This document shows positions 1 through 8,326 of a stretch of DNA of 64,000 nucleotides, in pieces. Positions within the stretch are counted from its first letter, which is position 1. The number at the start of each line of letters is the position of its first letter. The DNA lies in the NCBI GenBank assembly GCA_027489535.1, contig JAIXZO010000017.1, forward strand, positions 109,421-173,420, read 5' to 3'. A program made the translations under genes and the position numbers. The notes under the pieces were generated by a model. The model worked only from the letters and a program-made list of their open reading frames with translations, did not search any database and was not told the DNA's origin. Source of the stretch: Hyphomicrobiales bacterium. Lineage in GTDB: Bacteria > Pseudomonadota > Alphaproteobacteria > Rhizobiales > Beijerinckiaceae.

Positions 1-1
1 T

Positions 2-343
2 TTCGTCGCGGTGAAGGGCCGCGCCAAGCGCTTCGCCAAGATCGGCGGCGAGATGATTTCGCTGACGGTCGTCGAAGGCCTTGCGCAGGGCCTCTGGCCC
101 GGCGGCACCCACGTCGCCGTCACGCTTCCCGACCCCCGCAAGGGCGAGCAGATCGTCCTCGTCACCGACCGCCCCGATGCCGAGCGCGACGCGCTCCTCG
201 CCCGGGCGAAGGCCGAGGGCTATCCCGAATTGTGGGTTCCCCGCGCCGTCCTCGTCACCGCCGCCATCCCGGTCTTGGGCTCCGGAAAGATCGACGTCCC
301 CGCCACGCAAGAAATGGCCCGCGCCATGCAGACGCTGCTGTGA
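2..343 (+). CDS. Acyl-ACP synthetase / acylglycerophosphoethanolamine acyltransferase (Aas-like), C-terminal part
   Basis: Only the last 113 or so codons are in the window; the frame is open to the left edge. The residues match the C-terminal AMP-binding subdomain of Aas-type acyl-ACP synthetases. The stretch GRAKRFAKIGGEMISL is the hinge and A8-like loop of the adenylate-forming superfamily, and the late Lys in GSGKIDVPA is the expected catalytic lysine. Enzymes of this family activate free fatty acids or lysophospholipids for membrane lipid recycling, usually as a fusion of an acyltransferase with an acyl-ACP synthetase. The fusion itself cannot be seen here. A tRNA gene on the opposite strand follows within 4 bases of the stop. 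Confidence 0.8.
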   Translation, partial: FVAVKGRAKRFAKIGGEMISLTVVEGLAQGLWPGGTHVAVTLPDPRKGEQIVLVTDRPDAERDALLARAKAEGYPELWVPRAVLVTAAIPVLGSGKIDVPATQEMARAMQTLL

Positions 344-346
344 ATA

Positions 347-422
347 TGGTGCCGGTGGTGGGACTCGAACCCACACTGAAGCGATTTTAAGTCGCCTACC
401 TCTGCCATTGGGTTACACCGGC
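347..422 (-). tRNA. tRNA with UAA anticodon, class I fold (nominal tRNA-Leu)
   Basis: The minus strand folds as a complete 76-base cloverleaf: acceptor GCCGGTG/CACCGGC, anticodon stem GGCGA/TCGCT with loop CTTAAAA, T arm GTGGG-TTCGAGT-CCCAC, discriminator A and an encoded CCA end. The anticodon is UAA, which would read the leucine codon UUA. The variable loop is only 5 bases (TCAGT), so this is a class I tRNA. Bacterial leucine tRNAs normally carry a long class II variable arm. The D stem is weak, about 3 pairs. The gene call is secure; the amino acid is not. Confidence 0.8.
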
Positions 423-480
423 GCGCCCGCTCGGTAGCCGTGTTCGCTGCCGCTTGGCAAGCGCCTCCGCAACTGAGGCG

Positions 481-1668
481 TTACGGCCCCGCAGGCGGCG
501 TCCAGCCGTAGAGCCAATCATAGCGGTCGGTCAGCTTCTCTCCCGCCCGTCGGATCACGAGGTCGCGCGCGGCGGCGAAGGGGAAGCCGAGGTGGTAGGT
601 GCGGCCGTTCGCGCGCGCCGCTTCCTGAACGCGCCGGGTGCGCGGCTTGCGTTCGGCCTCATAGGTCCGAAAGGCCGCCGCGACGTCGTTCGATTGCGTG
701 AGGCGCGCCGCCAGCACGGCCGCATCCTCGATGGCCAATGCGCCGCCTTGCGCAAGGAACGGCAGCACGGGATGCGCCGCATCGCCTAGTAGGCCGACCC
801 GGCCGTCGCACCAATGCTTGCGGGCGGGACGGTCGAACAGCGACCATACGCGCCATCGGTCCACCGCCTGCAGCAGCTCGCGCACGGGCGCCGCCCAGGT
901 TTTGAAACGCGCGCCCACGACGTCCGCGTCGCCCTCGCGCGACCAATCGGGATCGCCGATCGGGCTCTGCACGACGGCCACGACATTGATCATCCGACCC
1001 GCCTTGATCGGGTAATGCACCAGATGCGCGCCGGGCCCGAGCCACAGCCCGGTCTCCGAGCGGGAAATCCCCGCCGGTGCGGCATCGGGGGGCAGGGTGC
1101 CCCGCCAGGCCGCGTAGCCCCTGAATTCCGGCTTGCCCGCATCGCCGAGCAGAACCGCCGTTCGGGAGCGCAGCCCGTCCGCCCCCACCAGCGCCGAGCC
1201 CCGCAGCTTTTCCATTCCCGTGGCGGAGGAGGTGGAGACGACCACGCTCGTCGCTTCCTGCGAGACCCCGTCCACCTCGCGCCCGAAATGCAGGCGCACA
1301 TGGGTCGCGGCGCGTACGGCATCGAGCAGCAGCAGTTGAAGGTCGGCACGGTGGACGACGCAATAGGGCGCGCCGTAACGCTCGCGCATCGCGTCGCCCA
1401 GCGGTGCGGAGGCCAGCACGTCTCCGCTGCGTCCGTTGCGCACGCTCAACCGGCGCGGCTCGCCCGCGATTCGCGACAGCGGCTTGCCGAGGCCGAGATC
1501 GATGAGAACCCGCGAGGCGTTGGGCGAAAGCTGAATGCCCGCGCCTTCTTCTTCGAGGCGGGTGCGTCGTTCGAGGATCACGACGTCGCGGCCGCGGCGC
1601 GACAGCGCCAAGGCGAGCGTCAGCCCGCCGATGCCTGCGCCTGCGATGAGAACGGGATGGTCGGGCAC
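481..1668 (-). CDS. FAD-dependent aromatic-ring monooxygenase (salicylate/3-hydroxybenzoate hydroxylase-like)
   Basis: A 395-residue protein with the class A flavoprotein monooxygenase layout. The N-terminal Rossmann motif GAGIGG lies at residues 10-15, followed by an acidic end to the second strand (ILERR). A mid-protein DG segment (GADGLRSRTAV) and the late FAD-ribityl motif GLLGDAAHP are present. Such enzymes use NAD(P)H and O2 to hydroxylate phenolic substrates; the substrate cannot be read from sequence. The start codon is GTG. It lies 10 bases downstream of the NDUFS6-like gene on the same strand and may be co-transcribed with it. No aromatic catabolism genes are nearby, so a housekeeping or detoxification role is equally possible. 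Confidence 0.85.
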   Translation of the reverse strand: MPDHPVLIAGAGIGGLTLALALSRRGRDVVILERRTRLEEEGAGIQLSPNASRVLIDLGLGKPLSRIAGEPRRLSVRNGRSGDVLASAPLGDAMRERYGAPYCVVHRADLQLLLLDAVRAATHVRLHFGREVDGVSQEATSVVVSTSSATGMEKLRGSALVGADGLRSRTAVLLGDAGKPEFRGYAAWRGTLPPDAAPAGISRSETGLWLGPGAHLVHYPIKAGRMINVVAVVQSPIGDPDWSREGDADVVGARFKTWAAPVRELLQAVDRWRVWSLFDRPARKHWCDGRVGLLGDAAHPVLPFLAQGGALAIEDAAVLAARLTQSNDVAAAFRTYEAERKPRTRRVQEAARANGRTYHLGFPFAAARDLVIRRAGEKLTDRYDWLYGWTPPAGP

Positions 1669-1678
1669 GGCCCGAGGC

Positions 1679-1924
1679 TCACGCGGCCTTCGGCTCGGTG
1701 AACAGGCACTCGGCCGGCTCGCAGATCGACTTCAGCGAGGCCTCGTATTTGAACAGCGTCGAGCAATACGGGCACACCGCCTCGTCGTCCGAGCCGAGGT
1801 CGATGAAGATATGCGGATGGTCGAAGGGCGGGCTCGCCCCCACGCACATGAATTCCTTCGCGTGGATGCGGACCACCGCGACGCCGGAATCGTTCTTGAA
1901 GTGCGGGACGGCGTGATCGGCCAT
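1679..1924 (-). CDS. Zinc-finger CHCC protein, NDUFS6-like complex I accessory subunit
   Basis: An 81-residue protein with the zf-CHCC pattern: Cys27, His36, Cys51 and Cys54, the last two as CPYC. This is the zinc-binding fold of mitochondrial complex I subunit NDUFS6, which alphaproteobacteria also encode. The likely role is a small accessory or assembly subunit of NADH:ubiquinone oxidoreductase on the peripheral arm; that is inferred from the family. The ATG start gives the usual family length. It is the first gene of a minus-strand pair with the monooxygenase and is divergent from lrgA across about 190 bases. A second complex I accessory homologue (NDUFS4-like) lies at about 29.3 kb. Confidence 0.85.
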   Translation of the reverse strand: MADHAVPHFKNDSGVAVVRIHAKEFMCVGASPPFDHPHIFIDLGSDDEAVCPYCSTLFKYEASLKSICEPAECLFTEPKAA

Positions 1925-2116
1925 GGCCGTAAGGCTCCGTGAATGCGAGTGCGCCGGACCATAATGTCTCCGGTTGCGCCGCGCCACCCCTTCGAACGAT
2001 TGCGATCGAACGGGCGGGGCGACCGGCGCGGCTTTCGGCCCGGGCGCGCTTTCCATGCTATGCGTCGGCTTCGCGGGACGATCCACCGTGCCCGTCCGAA
2101 AAGTCAGGGAGCCGGT

Positions 2117-2488
2117 ATGATCGCGGCGATGACGCTTCTGCTCGCCTGCCAGCTTGCGGGCGAGATCGCCGCTCGCGGGCTCGGCATTCCGGTGCCCGGG
2201 CCGGTTCTCGGCATGGCGTTGTTGTTCGTCGTTCTGCTTTTGCGACGGACGCTCGCCCCGGTGTCGCCGGAGATCGGCGCGACGCCGCTCGGCGGCACGG
2301 CCAAGGGCCTGCTCGCCCATCTCTCGATCCTCTTCGTGCCCGCCGGCGTCGGCATCATCCGCTATGCGGGCGATCTTTCGGCGCATGGCTGGGCGCTGAT
2401 CGCCGCGTTGGTCGGTTCGACGGCGCTGACGCTGGCCGTCACCGCCGGGGTGTTCCGCATGCTCTCGCGAGACGAGGACGCAGCATGA
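2117..2488 (+). CDS. lrgA: LrgA/CidA family holin-like membrane protein
   Basis: A 123-residue hydrophobic protein with about four transmembrane segments and the family signature PVPGPVLGMALLF near residues 25-37. CidA/LrgA proteins are holin-like. They have been linked to control of murein hydrolase activity and, with LrgB, to export of small organic acids. The ATG start sits a few bases after a GGGAGCC segment. The stop overlaps the start of lrgB in an ATGA, so the two genes form a translationally coupled pair. No LytSR or LysR-type regulator is adjacent. Confidence 0.88.
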   Translation: MIAAMTLLLACQLAGEIAARGLGIPVPGPVLGMALLFVVLLLRRTLAPVSPEIGATPLGGTAKGLLAHLSILFVPAGVGIIRYAGDLSAHGWALIAALVGSTALTLAVTAGVFRMLSRDEDAA

Positions 2489-3204
2489 CGCAGACCGCCT
2501 CGCTCTGGGTCTATCTTTCGACGAGCCCGCTCCTCTGGCTCACGCTGACGCTGAGCGCCTACGTGATCGCCGATGCCGTCGCGCGCCGCTTCGGCCGTCA
2601 CCCGCTCGCCAATCCGGTGATGATCGCGGTCGCGCTGCTGTCCGCCGTTCTCGCGATGACCGGCACGGACTACCGCACCTTCTTCGACGGCGCGCAGTTC
2701 GTGCATTTCCTGCTCGGCCCCGCCACCGTCGCCCTCGCGATCCCGCTCTATGAGAACCGCCGCATCGTGCGCCGCTCGCTCCTTCCCATCGCCGTGTCCC
2801 TCGCGGTCGGCAGCGTCGTGGCCGTGGTCTCGGCCGTCGGCATCGCCTGGGCACTGGGCGCTCCTCCCTCGCTGCTCGTCGCCATCGCGCCGAAATCCGT
2901 CACGGCGGGCATCGCCATGGGCATCGCGCAGGAGCTGGGCGGCGAGCCCTCGCTCACCGCCGCTCTGGTCATCCTCACGGGCATTTTGGGGGCGATCATG
3001 GTGACGCCGCTGATGAACCTGCTGCGCATCCGCGATTTCCGTGCGCGGGGCTTCGCCGCAGGCTTGGCCTCCCACGGCATCGGTACCGCCCGCGCGTTTC
3101 AGGTCGATCCGGTGGCGGGCACATTCGCGGGAATCGCGATGGGTCTCAACGCGCTGCTCACGGCCATCCTCGTGCCGTTGCTGCTGCGCGCCTTCGGCCT
3201 CTGA
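2485..3204 (+). CDS. lrgB: LrgB/CidB family membrane protein
   Basis: A 239-residue multi-pass membrane protein matching LrgB. Family segments are visible as LLGPATVALAIPLYE near the first quarter, APKSVTAGIAMGIA in the middle and SHGIGTARAF toward the end. It works with LrgA; plant and bacterial relatives export glycolate, pyruvate or similar metabolites. It overlaps lrgA by four bases and ends 60 bases before xthA, which has its own ribosome site. The length is normal for the family. Confidence 0.9.
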   Translation: MTQTASLWVYLSTSPLLWLTLTLSAYVIADAVARRFGRHPLANPVMIAVALLSAVLAMTGTDYRTFFDGAQFVHFLLGPATVALAIPLYENRRIVRRSLLPIAVSLAVGSVVAVVSAVGIAWALGAPPSLLVAIAPKSVTAGIAMGIAQELGGEPSLTAALVILTGILGAIMVTPLMNLLRIRDFRARGFAAGLASHGIGTARAFQVDPVAGTFAGIAMGLNALLTAILVPLLLRAFGL

Positions 3205-3264
3205 TCCCGGCTCGACCCCGCCGCAAAAGCCGTTAGTTTCCACCCGTCGCGGGAGAGAATCGGA

Positions 3265-4047
3265 ATGCGCATCGCCACTTGGAACGTGAATTCGGTCAAA
3301 CAGCGCACCGAGCACCTCGTCGCTTGGCTCAAGGAGGCCTCGCCCGACGTCGTCTGCCTGCAAGAGCTCAAATGCGTGGACGAAGCGTTCCCGGCACTCG
3401 AAATCGAGGCGGCGGGCTACAACATCGCCGTGCACGGGCAAAAGGCGTTCAACGGCGTCGCCATCCTCTCCAAGCATCCCATCGAAGACGTCGTGCGCGG
3501 ATTGCCGGGCGACGAGGCGGACGTTCAATCGCGCTATATCGAGGCCGTCGTCTCCACCGCGACGGGCGTGGTGCGCGTCGCCTCCATCTATCTGCCGAAC
3601 GGCAATCCGCTCGGCACCGAGAAATTCCCCTACAAGCTCGGCTGGATGGACCGGCTCATCGCCCGGGCGCAGGAACTGTTGAAGCTCGAAGAGCCGCTGG
3701 TTCTCGCGGGCGACTACAACGTCATTCCCACCGCGCTTGACGCGAAGTTCCCCGAGGCTTGGGCGGGCGACGCGCTCGCTCAACCCGAGAGCCGCGGCAA
3801 GTTCCGGCAATTGCTGTCGCTCGGCTTCACGGACGCCCTGCGCGCCTGCGATCCCGACGGCGCGACCTACACGTTCTGGGACTATCAAGCGGGCGCTTGG
3901 CAGCGCAACAACGGCATCCGCATCGACCATCTGCTGCTCTCGCCGCAAGCGGCGGACCGGCTCGCCGACTGCCGCGTGGCCAAGCACGTGCGCGCATGGG
4001 ACAAGCCCAGCGATCACGTCCCGGTCTATGTCGATCTCATGCTTTGA
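3265..4047 (+). CDS. xthA: Exodeoxyribonuclease III / AP endonuclease
   Basis: A 260-residue member of the exonuclease-endonuclease-phosphatase fold. It starts MRIATWNVNSVKQR, with the metal-binding Asn of the family, followed by LQELK containing the catalytic Glu, the GDYN metal/phosphate motif and the terminal SDHVPV His-dyad motif. It cleaves abasic sites and degrades 3' ends in base excision repair. A small hairpin follows the stop and separates it from the convergent Sel1-repeat gene. Length and motif order are those of a typical XthA. Confidence 0.95.
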   Translation: MRIATWNVNSVKQRTEHLVAWLKEASPDVVCLQELKCVDEAFPALEIEAAGYNIAVHGQKAFNGVAILSKHPIEDVVRGLPGDEADVQSRYIEAVVSTATGVVRVASIYLPNGNPLGTEKFPYKLGWMDRLIARAQELLKLEEPLVLAGDYNVIPTALDAKFPEAWAGDALAQPESRGKFRQLLSLGFTDALRACDPDGATYTFWDYQAGAWQRNNGIRIDHLLLSPQAADRLADCRVAKHVRAWDKPSDHVPVYVDLML

Positions 4048-4052
4048 AACGA

Positions 4053-4071
4053 GCCGGGTTGCCGACCCGGC
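4053..4071. terminator. Hairpin between convergent xthA and Sel1-repeat gene
   Basis: A perfect 7-base-pair stem GCCGGGT/ACCCGGC with a 5-base loop lies 5 bases after the xthA stop and 6 bases before the end of the convergent gene. There is no T-tract on either strand, so it may be a weak terminator or simply a transcript-end stabiliser. Confidence 0.4.
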
Positions 4072-4077
4072 AGAGGC

Positions 4078-4911
4078 TTACTGGCGGTTCTTCGCGTGCT
4101 GCTGCAAGTAGCTCGTGGCGGCGAGGCGGTCGGTGTCGGCCGCCGCTTCCATCGCCTCTTCATGCAACTGCATGATCCACGCGTCCCGCGTCGGCTCGCA
4201 GGATTCCTTCGCGAGCGACAGCCACATCAGCCCGCGCGCACGTTGGCGCATGCCCGCCGCGCCGTTGAACAGCAGATGCCCCAGCATGGCTTGGGACTGT
4301 ACATGTCCCTTTTCCGCCGCGAGGTTGAACCAGCGCACCGCCTGCTTCACGTCCTTCGGCCCGCCGACGCCCTCCAGCGAGAGCCGCGCGACGTTGTACT
4401 GCGCGTCCGGGTCGCCGAAATAGGACGCCGCATAAGCGAACACTTCCCGCGCGCGGCCGGGATTGGCCTTCACATAGGTGTCGCGAATGCCGTCGAGATA
4501 AAACGAGCCGAGCGCCACGAAGGCGTTGGCCACGAAACGCGCATTCGGCGAATCGGGGCTTTCGTCGGCAAAATCATTGGCGATGCGTGAGAACTGCTCG
4601 AACGCCTTGAGCCGGTCGACCGGCACGCCGTCGCCGTCCGCATGCATGCGGCCAAGCTTCCAACGCGCCATGGCATGGCCTTGGCCCGCCGCATATTCCA
4701 GCGCCTTCAGGGCGCCGGTCTTGTTGCCTTCGTTGTAGTCCTTCATGCCGGAGCGAAAGGCGTCTCCGACGGTCTTCGTACCCGCCACGACGGGAGCGGC
4801 CGCCGCAGACGACTGCACGTCGAGCGCCGCGGCGGACGTCGCGAGACATCCGCCGAAGGCGACGAGGCAGGCGCCCAGAAGGCCGCTCCTTATCGTGTCA
4901 GAGATCGGCAT
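4078..4911 (-). CDS. Exported Sel1-like repeat protein
   Basis: A 277-residue protein with an N-terminal signal-like segment (LLGACLVAFGGCLATSAAALDV), so it is probably periplasmic or lipid-anchored. The body consists of Sel1-type helical repeats, seen as GHAMARWKLGRMHADGDGV, GDPDAQYNVARLSLEG and GHVQSQAMLGHLLFNG. Sel1 repeats are protein-protein interaction scaffolds and give no enzymatic function. The start overlaps the end of ilvD by 14 bases on the same strand, so the two are probably co-transcribed although no functional link is evident. Confidence 0.8.
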   Translation of the reverse strand: MPISDTIRSGLLGACLVAFGGCLATSAAALDVQSSAAAAPVVAGTKTVGDAFRSGMKDYNEGNKTGALKALEYAAGQGHAMARWKLGRMHADGDGVPVDRLKAFEQFSRIANDFADESPDSPNARFVANAFVALGSFYLDGIRDTYVKANPGRAREVFAYAASYFGDPDAQYNVARLSLEGVGGPKDVKQAVRWFNLAAEKGHVQSQAMLGHLLFNGAAGMRQRARGLMWLSLAKESCEPTRDAWIMQLHEEAMEAAADTDRLAATSYLQQHAKNRQ

Positions 4912-6628
4912 AAACGTGCTTTTCGCCCTGTCCGCCGGGGTGGGTGACGGCGCCGTTCAGGGCAGAGCCCACGGTCTGCGCGTATTTCCAGATCGCGCCC
5001 GCGCCGTAATCGGTCTCGCGCGGCGTCCAAGACTTGGCGCGCTCGGCGAGTTCGGCGTCCGAGAGGCGCACCGCGAGCACGCCGTTGATGGCGTCGAGCT
5101 CGATGATGTCGCCGTCGCGGATCAGCGCGATGGGGCCGCCGACGGCGGCTTCGGGGCCGACATGGCCGACGCAGAACCCGCGGGTCGCGCCGGAGAAGCG
5201 GCCGTCGGTGATCAGCGCGACCTTGTCGCCCATGCCCTGACCGTAGAGAGCGGCCGTGGTGGACAGCATTTCGCGCATGCCGGGGCCGCCCTTCGGACCC
5301 TCGTAGCGGATCACGAGAACGTCGCCTTCCTTGTACTGCTTCTTCTTCACCGCTTCGAAGCACAGCTCTTCATTGTCGAAGCAGCGCGCCGGGCCGGTGA
5401 AGGTCTGCTTGTCGGCGGCCATGCCGGCCACCTTCACGATCGCGCCTTCCGGAGCGAGATTGCCGCGCAGGCCCACGACGCCGCCGGTCACCGTGATCGG
5501 CTTGTCGGCCGGGTACACGACGTCCTGATCGGGGTTCCACTTCACGGAAGCGAGGTTCTCCGCGATCGTGCGGCCGGTCACGGTCATGCAGTCGCCGTGC
5601 AGATAGCCGTTGTCGAGCAGGGTCTTCATCAGCAGCGGGATGCCGCCGACTTCGAACATGTCCTTGGCGACGTATTTGCCGCCCGGCTTCAGGTCCGCGA
5701 CATAGGGCGTGCGCTTGAAGATTTCGGCCACGTCGAACAGCGTGAATTCGATGCCGCATTCATGCGCGATGGCCGGCAGATGCAGCGCCGCATTGGTCGA
5801 GCCGCCCGAAGCCGCAACAACCGTCGCCGCATTCTCGAGCGCCTTGCGGGTCACGATGTCGCGCGGGCGGATCTGCTTGGCGATCAGTTCCATCACCATC
5901 TCGCCCGCGGTCATGCAGAATTGATCGCGGATTTCGTAGGGTGCGGGCGCGCCGGCGGAGTAGGGGAGCGCGAGGCCGATGGCTTCGGACACCGTCGCCA
6001 TGGTGTTGGCGGTGAACTGCGCGCCGCAGGCGCCCGCAGACGGGCAGGCCTTGGCTTCGAGCTCTTCCAGATCGTCGTCCGACATGTCGCCGACCGAGTG
6101 CTTGCCGACCGCCTCGAACACGTCCTGAACGGTGACCTGCTTGCCCTTGAACGAGCCGGGCAGGATCGAGCCGCCGTAGATGAACACCGACGGCACGTTC
6201 AGGCGCACCATCGCCATCATCATGCCGGGCAGCGACTTGTCGCAGCCCGCGAGGCCGACGAGCGCGTCGTAGCAATGCCCGCGCATGGTCAGCTCGACCG
6301 AGTCCGCGATCACTTCGCGCGAGACCAGCGAGGCCTTCATGCCCTGATGGCCCATGGCGATGCCGTCGGTCACGGTGATCGTGCAGAATTCGCGCGGCGT
6401 GCCGCCGGCCGACGCCACGCCCTTCTTCACCGCCTGCGCCTGGCGCATCAGCGAGATGTTGCACGGGGCCGCCTCGTTCCAGCAGGAGGCGACGCCCACG
6501 AGCGGCTGGCTCATCTGCTGGCGGGTCAAGCCCATCGCGTAGAGATAGGAGCGGTGCGGGGCCCGCTCGGGCCCTTCCGTCACGTGGCGGCTGGGGAGTT
6601 TGGACTTGTCGGTCACTCGGGCGTCCAT
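4898..6628 (-). CDS. ilvD: Dihydroxy-acid dehydratase
   Basis: A 576-residue IlvD that dehydrates 2,3-dihydroxy-acids in valine, isoleucine and leucine synthesis. The iron-sulfur ligands sit in the expected places: SCWNEAAPC, GLAGCDKSLPG and CPSAGACGAQFT. I chose the ATG giving MDARVTDKSKLPSRH because a GAGGAA ribosome site precedes it by about 10 bases; an upstream in-frame ATG would add 23 unconserved residues. It overlaps the downstream Sel1-repeat gene. The 294-base leader holds a palindrome (see separate entry). Confidence 0.96.
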   Translation of the reverse strand: MDARVTDKSKLPSRHVTEGPERAPHRSYLYAMGLTRQQMSQPLVGVASCWNEAAPCNISLMRQAQAVKKGVASAGGTPREFCTITVTDGIAMGHQGMKASLVSREVIADSVELTMRGHCYDALVGLAGCDKSLPGMMMAMVRLNVPSVFIYGGSILPGSFKGKQVTVQDVFEAVGKHSVGDMSDDDLEELEAKACPSAGACGAQFTANTMATVSEAIGLALPYSAGAPAPYEIRDQFCMTAGEMVMELIAKQIRPRDIVTRKALENAATVVAASGGSTNAALHLPAIAHECGIEFTLFDVAEIFKRTPYVADLKPGGKYVAKDMFEVGGIPLLMKTLLDNGYLHGDCMTVTGRTIAENLASVKWNPDQDVVYPADKPITVTGGVVGLRGNLAPEGAIVKVAGMAADKQTFTGPARCFDNEELCFEAVKKKQYKEGDVLVIRYEGPKGGPGMREMLSTTAALYGQGMGDKVALITDGRFSGATRGFCVGHVGPEAAVGGPIALIRDGDIIELDAINGVLAVRLSDAELAERAKSWTPRETDYGAGAIWKYAQTVGSALNGAVTHPGGQGEKHVYADL

Positions 6629-6719
6629 GGCGTGTCCGGTTCCTCGTTCTTCGTTCTTGCTCGACCGTCCGTTGGCGGACGCGCCGAATTGATGCACGCG
6701 CGGCCCGAGCTGCGCAATT

Positions 6720-6732
6720 TGACGTAACGTCA
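6720..6732. promoter_or_regulatory. Palindrome TGACGTAACGTCA upstream of ilvD
   Basis: A 13-base sequence, symmetric around one central base, lies about 90 bases upstream of the ilvD start. A related element, GACGTAATTTCAG, follows some 55 bases further upstream. An 11-base part (TGACGTAACGT) recurs on the opposite strand at 57750-57760, upstream of pcm. The symmetry suggests a dimeric repressor or activator site. I do not recognise the regulator. Confidence 0.3.
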
Positions 6733-6922
6733 GTTTCGGAGGCCCGCCGAAATCCGCCGAAAAACCGGCATTCCGACGCCGAAACGACGTAATTTCAGTC
6801 GGTTAGTTGGAAGCACGCTGCAGGGCGTTTGTGGCGTGATTTCGACGGCGGCACGCCTTTCGGTTACGGCACCGATGAAGCCTCGGGGGTGTGGCGGCGA
6901 AGACACAGTTTTCGCCGTCCGA

Positions 6923-8158
6923 TCACGCCTTTCCGGCGGCCATCCGCTCGAACAGATCGGTCAGCTTGGGCATCGAGACCGTCTTCAGGTCATAGCCCGC
7001 GATGGCGTCCTTGCGGGCCCTTGCGCGCATCTTCTTGTAACGCTGCGGCCGCTTCAGCGCGTCGATCACCGCGTTCGCGATCGCGTCCGGATCGAAGAAG
7101 TCGACCAACACGCCGTTTTCGCCGTCCCGGATCACCTCTTCCACGGGCGCGGTCTTCGAGCCGATCACGAGACATCCTGCCGACATCGCCTCGATCATCG
7201 ACCAGGACAGCACGAACGGGTAGGTCAGATAGACGTGCGCCGCCGAGACCTGCAGCAAATTCAGGAACAGCGGGTAGGGCACCTTGCCGACGAAGTGGAC
7301 GCGCGACACGTCGATGCGGTCCTTCACCTCCTCGAAGAAGATCTGCCGCCAAGTCTTCCCCTTCGGCGCGGGTTTTCCGTAGCTCACCGAATCGCCGCCC
7401 ACGATGACGATGCGGGCGTTCGGCCGCTCCGCGAGGATCTTCGGCAGCGCCCGCATCATCTGGTGATAGCCGCGATAGGGCTCCAGATTGCGGTTCACGA
7501 AGGTGATCAGCTCGTCGCCCGGCTTCATCGTGATCGTGCCCTTGGCGAGCTTGATGAAGGCCTTGTCGTCAGGTTTGACGAGATTGGTGTCGACCCCGTC
7601 ATGGATGACTTCGATGCGCTCGCGCAGCATCGGCTCGTACACCGAGCGCTGCCATTCGGTCGGCGCGAGCCCGCGGTCGGCATAGGCCAGCGCCGCCACC
7701 ATCGCGGCGTTGCGCGCCACCGATCCGTATCCGGAGCGATGGTCCGCGGGAGCCGCGAATTCCGGGTCGAAATTCGCGTCCGCCCCGGTCGAGCGATAGA
7801 AAAACTCCGCATACACGATCTGGCGGGCGTCGGGAAAAATCTCCTTCAGAAACAACGTCTCGCCCCAGCCGGCATGGCCCGCGATCACGTCCGGATAAAA
7901 CCCCTCGTCCTTCAGCTTCTGCGCGGCGTCCGCCACGGCGGCCGCGCGGCCGGTGCGCACGGCGAAATGGTCGCCGAGCGGGTAGATGCAATTGGGCCGC
8001 GTCTCCGCGAAGTCGTAATCGATCGTGCGCACGATGTCGGGCCGCTTGTTGGCCGAATGCCGGATCGCGACCACCTCGTGTTCCGGCAAGGCGTCGTAAT
8101 GCCGGGCCAAATGGACCCATTGGCCGGGAAAGTTCTGATGGACGAAGAGAATGCGCAT
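6923..8158 (-). CDS. Glycosyltransferase, GT4-like
   Basis: A 411-residue GT-B fold glycosyltransferase. It begins MRILFVHQNFPGQW, has a conserved mid segment GDELITFVNRNLEPYRG that starts the second Rossmann domain, and the nucleotide-sugar region ends with the EX7E-like stretch EAMSAGCLVIGSKTAPVEEV. The substrate is unknown; polysaccharide or O-antigen assembly is usual for the family. I chose the ATG at this MRILF rather than an upstream one, which would add 23 residues. It is divergent from mntH, and no other polysaccharide genes adjoin it. Confidence 0.85.
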   Translation of the reverse strand: MRILFVHQNFPGQWVHLARHYDALPEHEVVAIRHSANKRPDIVRTIDYDFAETRPNCIYPLGDHFAVRTGRAAAVADAAQKLKDEGFYPDVIAGHAGWGETLFLKEIFPDARQIVYAEFFYRSTGADANFDPEFAAPADHRSGYGSVARNAAMVAALAYADRGLAPTEWQRSVYEPMLRERIEVIHDGVDTNLVKPDDKAFIKLAKGTITMKPGDELITFVNRNLEPYRGYHQMMRALPKILAERPNARIVIVGGDSVSYGKPAPKGKTWRQIFFEEVKDRIDVSRVHFVGKVPYPLFLNLLQVSAAHVYLTYPFVLSWSMIEAMSAGCLVIGSKTAPVEEVIRDGENGVLVDFFDPDAIANAVIDALKRPQRYKKMRARARKDAIAGYDLKTVSMPKLTDLFERMAAGKA

Positions 8159-8264
8159 GAAAATCAGCTCGCTGAAGGCGGGTCGGTCAAAAAAGCGGCA
8201 GGCAACCCGGCAGAGGTAACGCTCCAACGCTTAACGGCCGATTGAGGCGGTTCGTTGCCGCATC

Positions 8265-8287
8265 CAGTTGCAAATCATTTGCAACTG
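8265..8287. promoter_or_regulatory. Perfect palindrome overlapping the mntH promoter (probable Mur/Fur-type operator)
   Basis: Two 11-base arms, CAGTTGCAAAT and ATTTGCAACTG, flank a single central C. The TTGCAA inside the right arm (8279-8284) is spaced 16 bases from TATCTT (8301-8306), so the palindrome would cover the -35 of the mntH promoter. The TGCAAAT/ATTTGCA core resembles the manganese-responsive Mur (Fur family) boxes described in front of mntH and sit genes in rhizobia. That identity is from memory and not tested. Confidence 0.65.
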
Positions 8288-8326
8288 CGAAAATGCGCTC
8301 TATCTTGTTTCGGGCAGGAGAGCGGG

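Noticed and set aside
4745..6727. A 660-codon plus-strand frame opposite ilvD
   Set aside because: It is antisense to ilvD, which has complete iron-sulfur motifs and a good ribosome site.
6894..6918. Hairpin after the glycosyltransferase gene as a terminator
   Set aside because: The stem is 7 bases with a 9-base loop and no T-run, and it partly precedes the stop by only a few bases.
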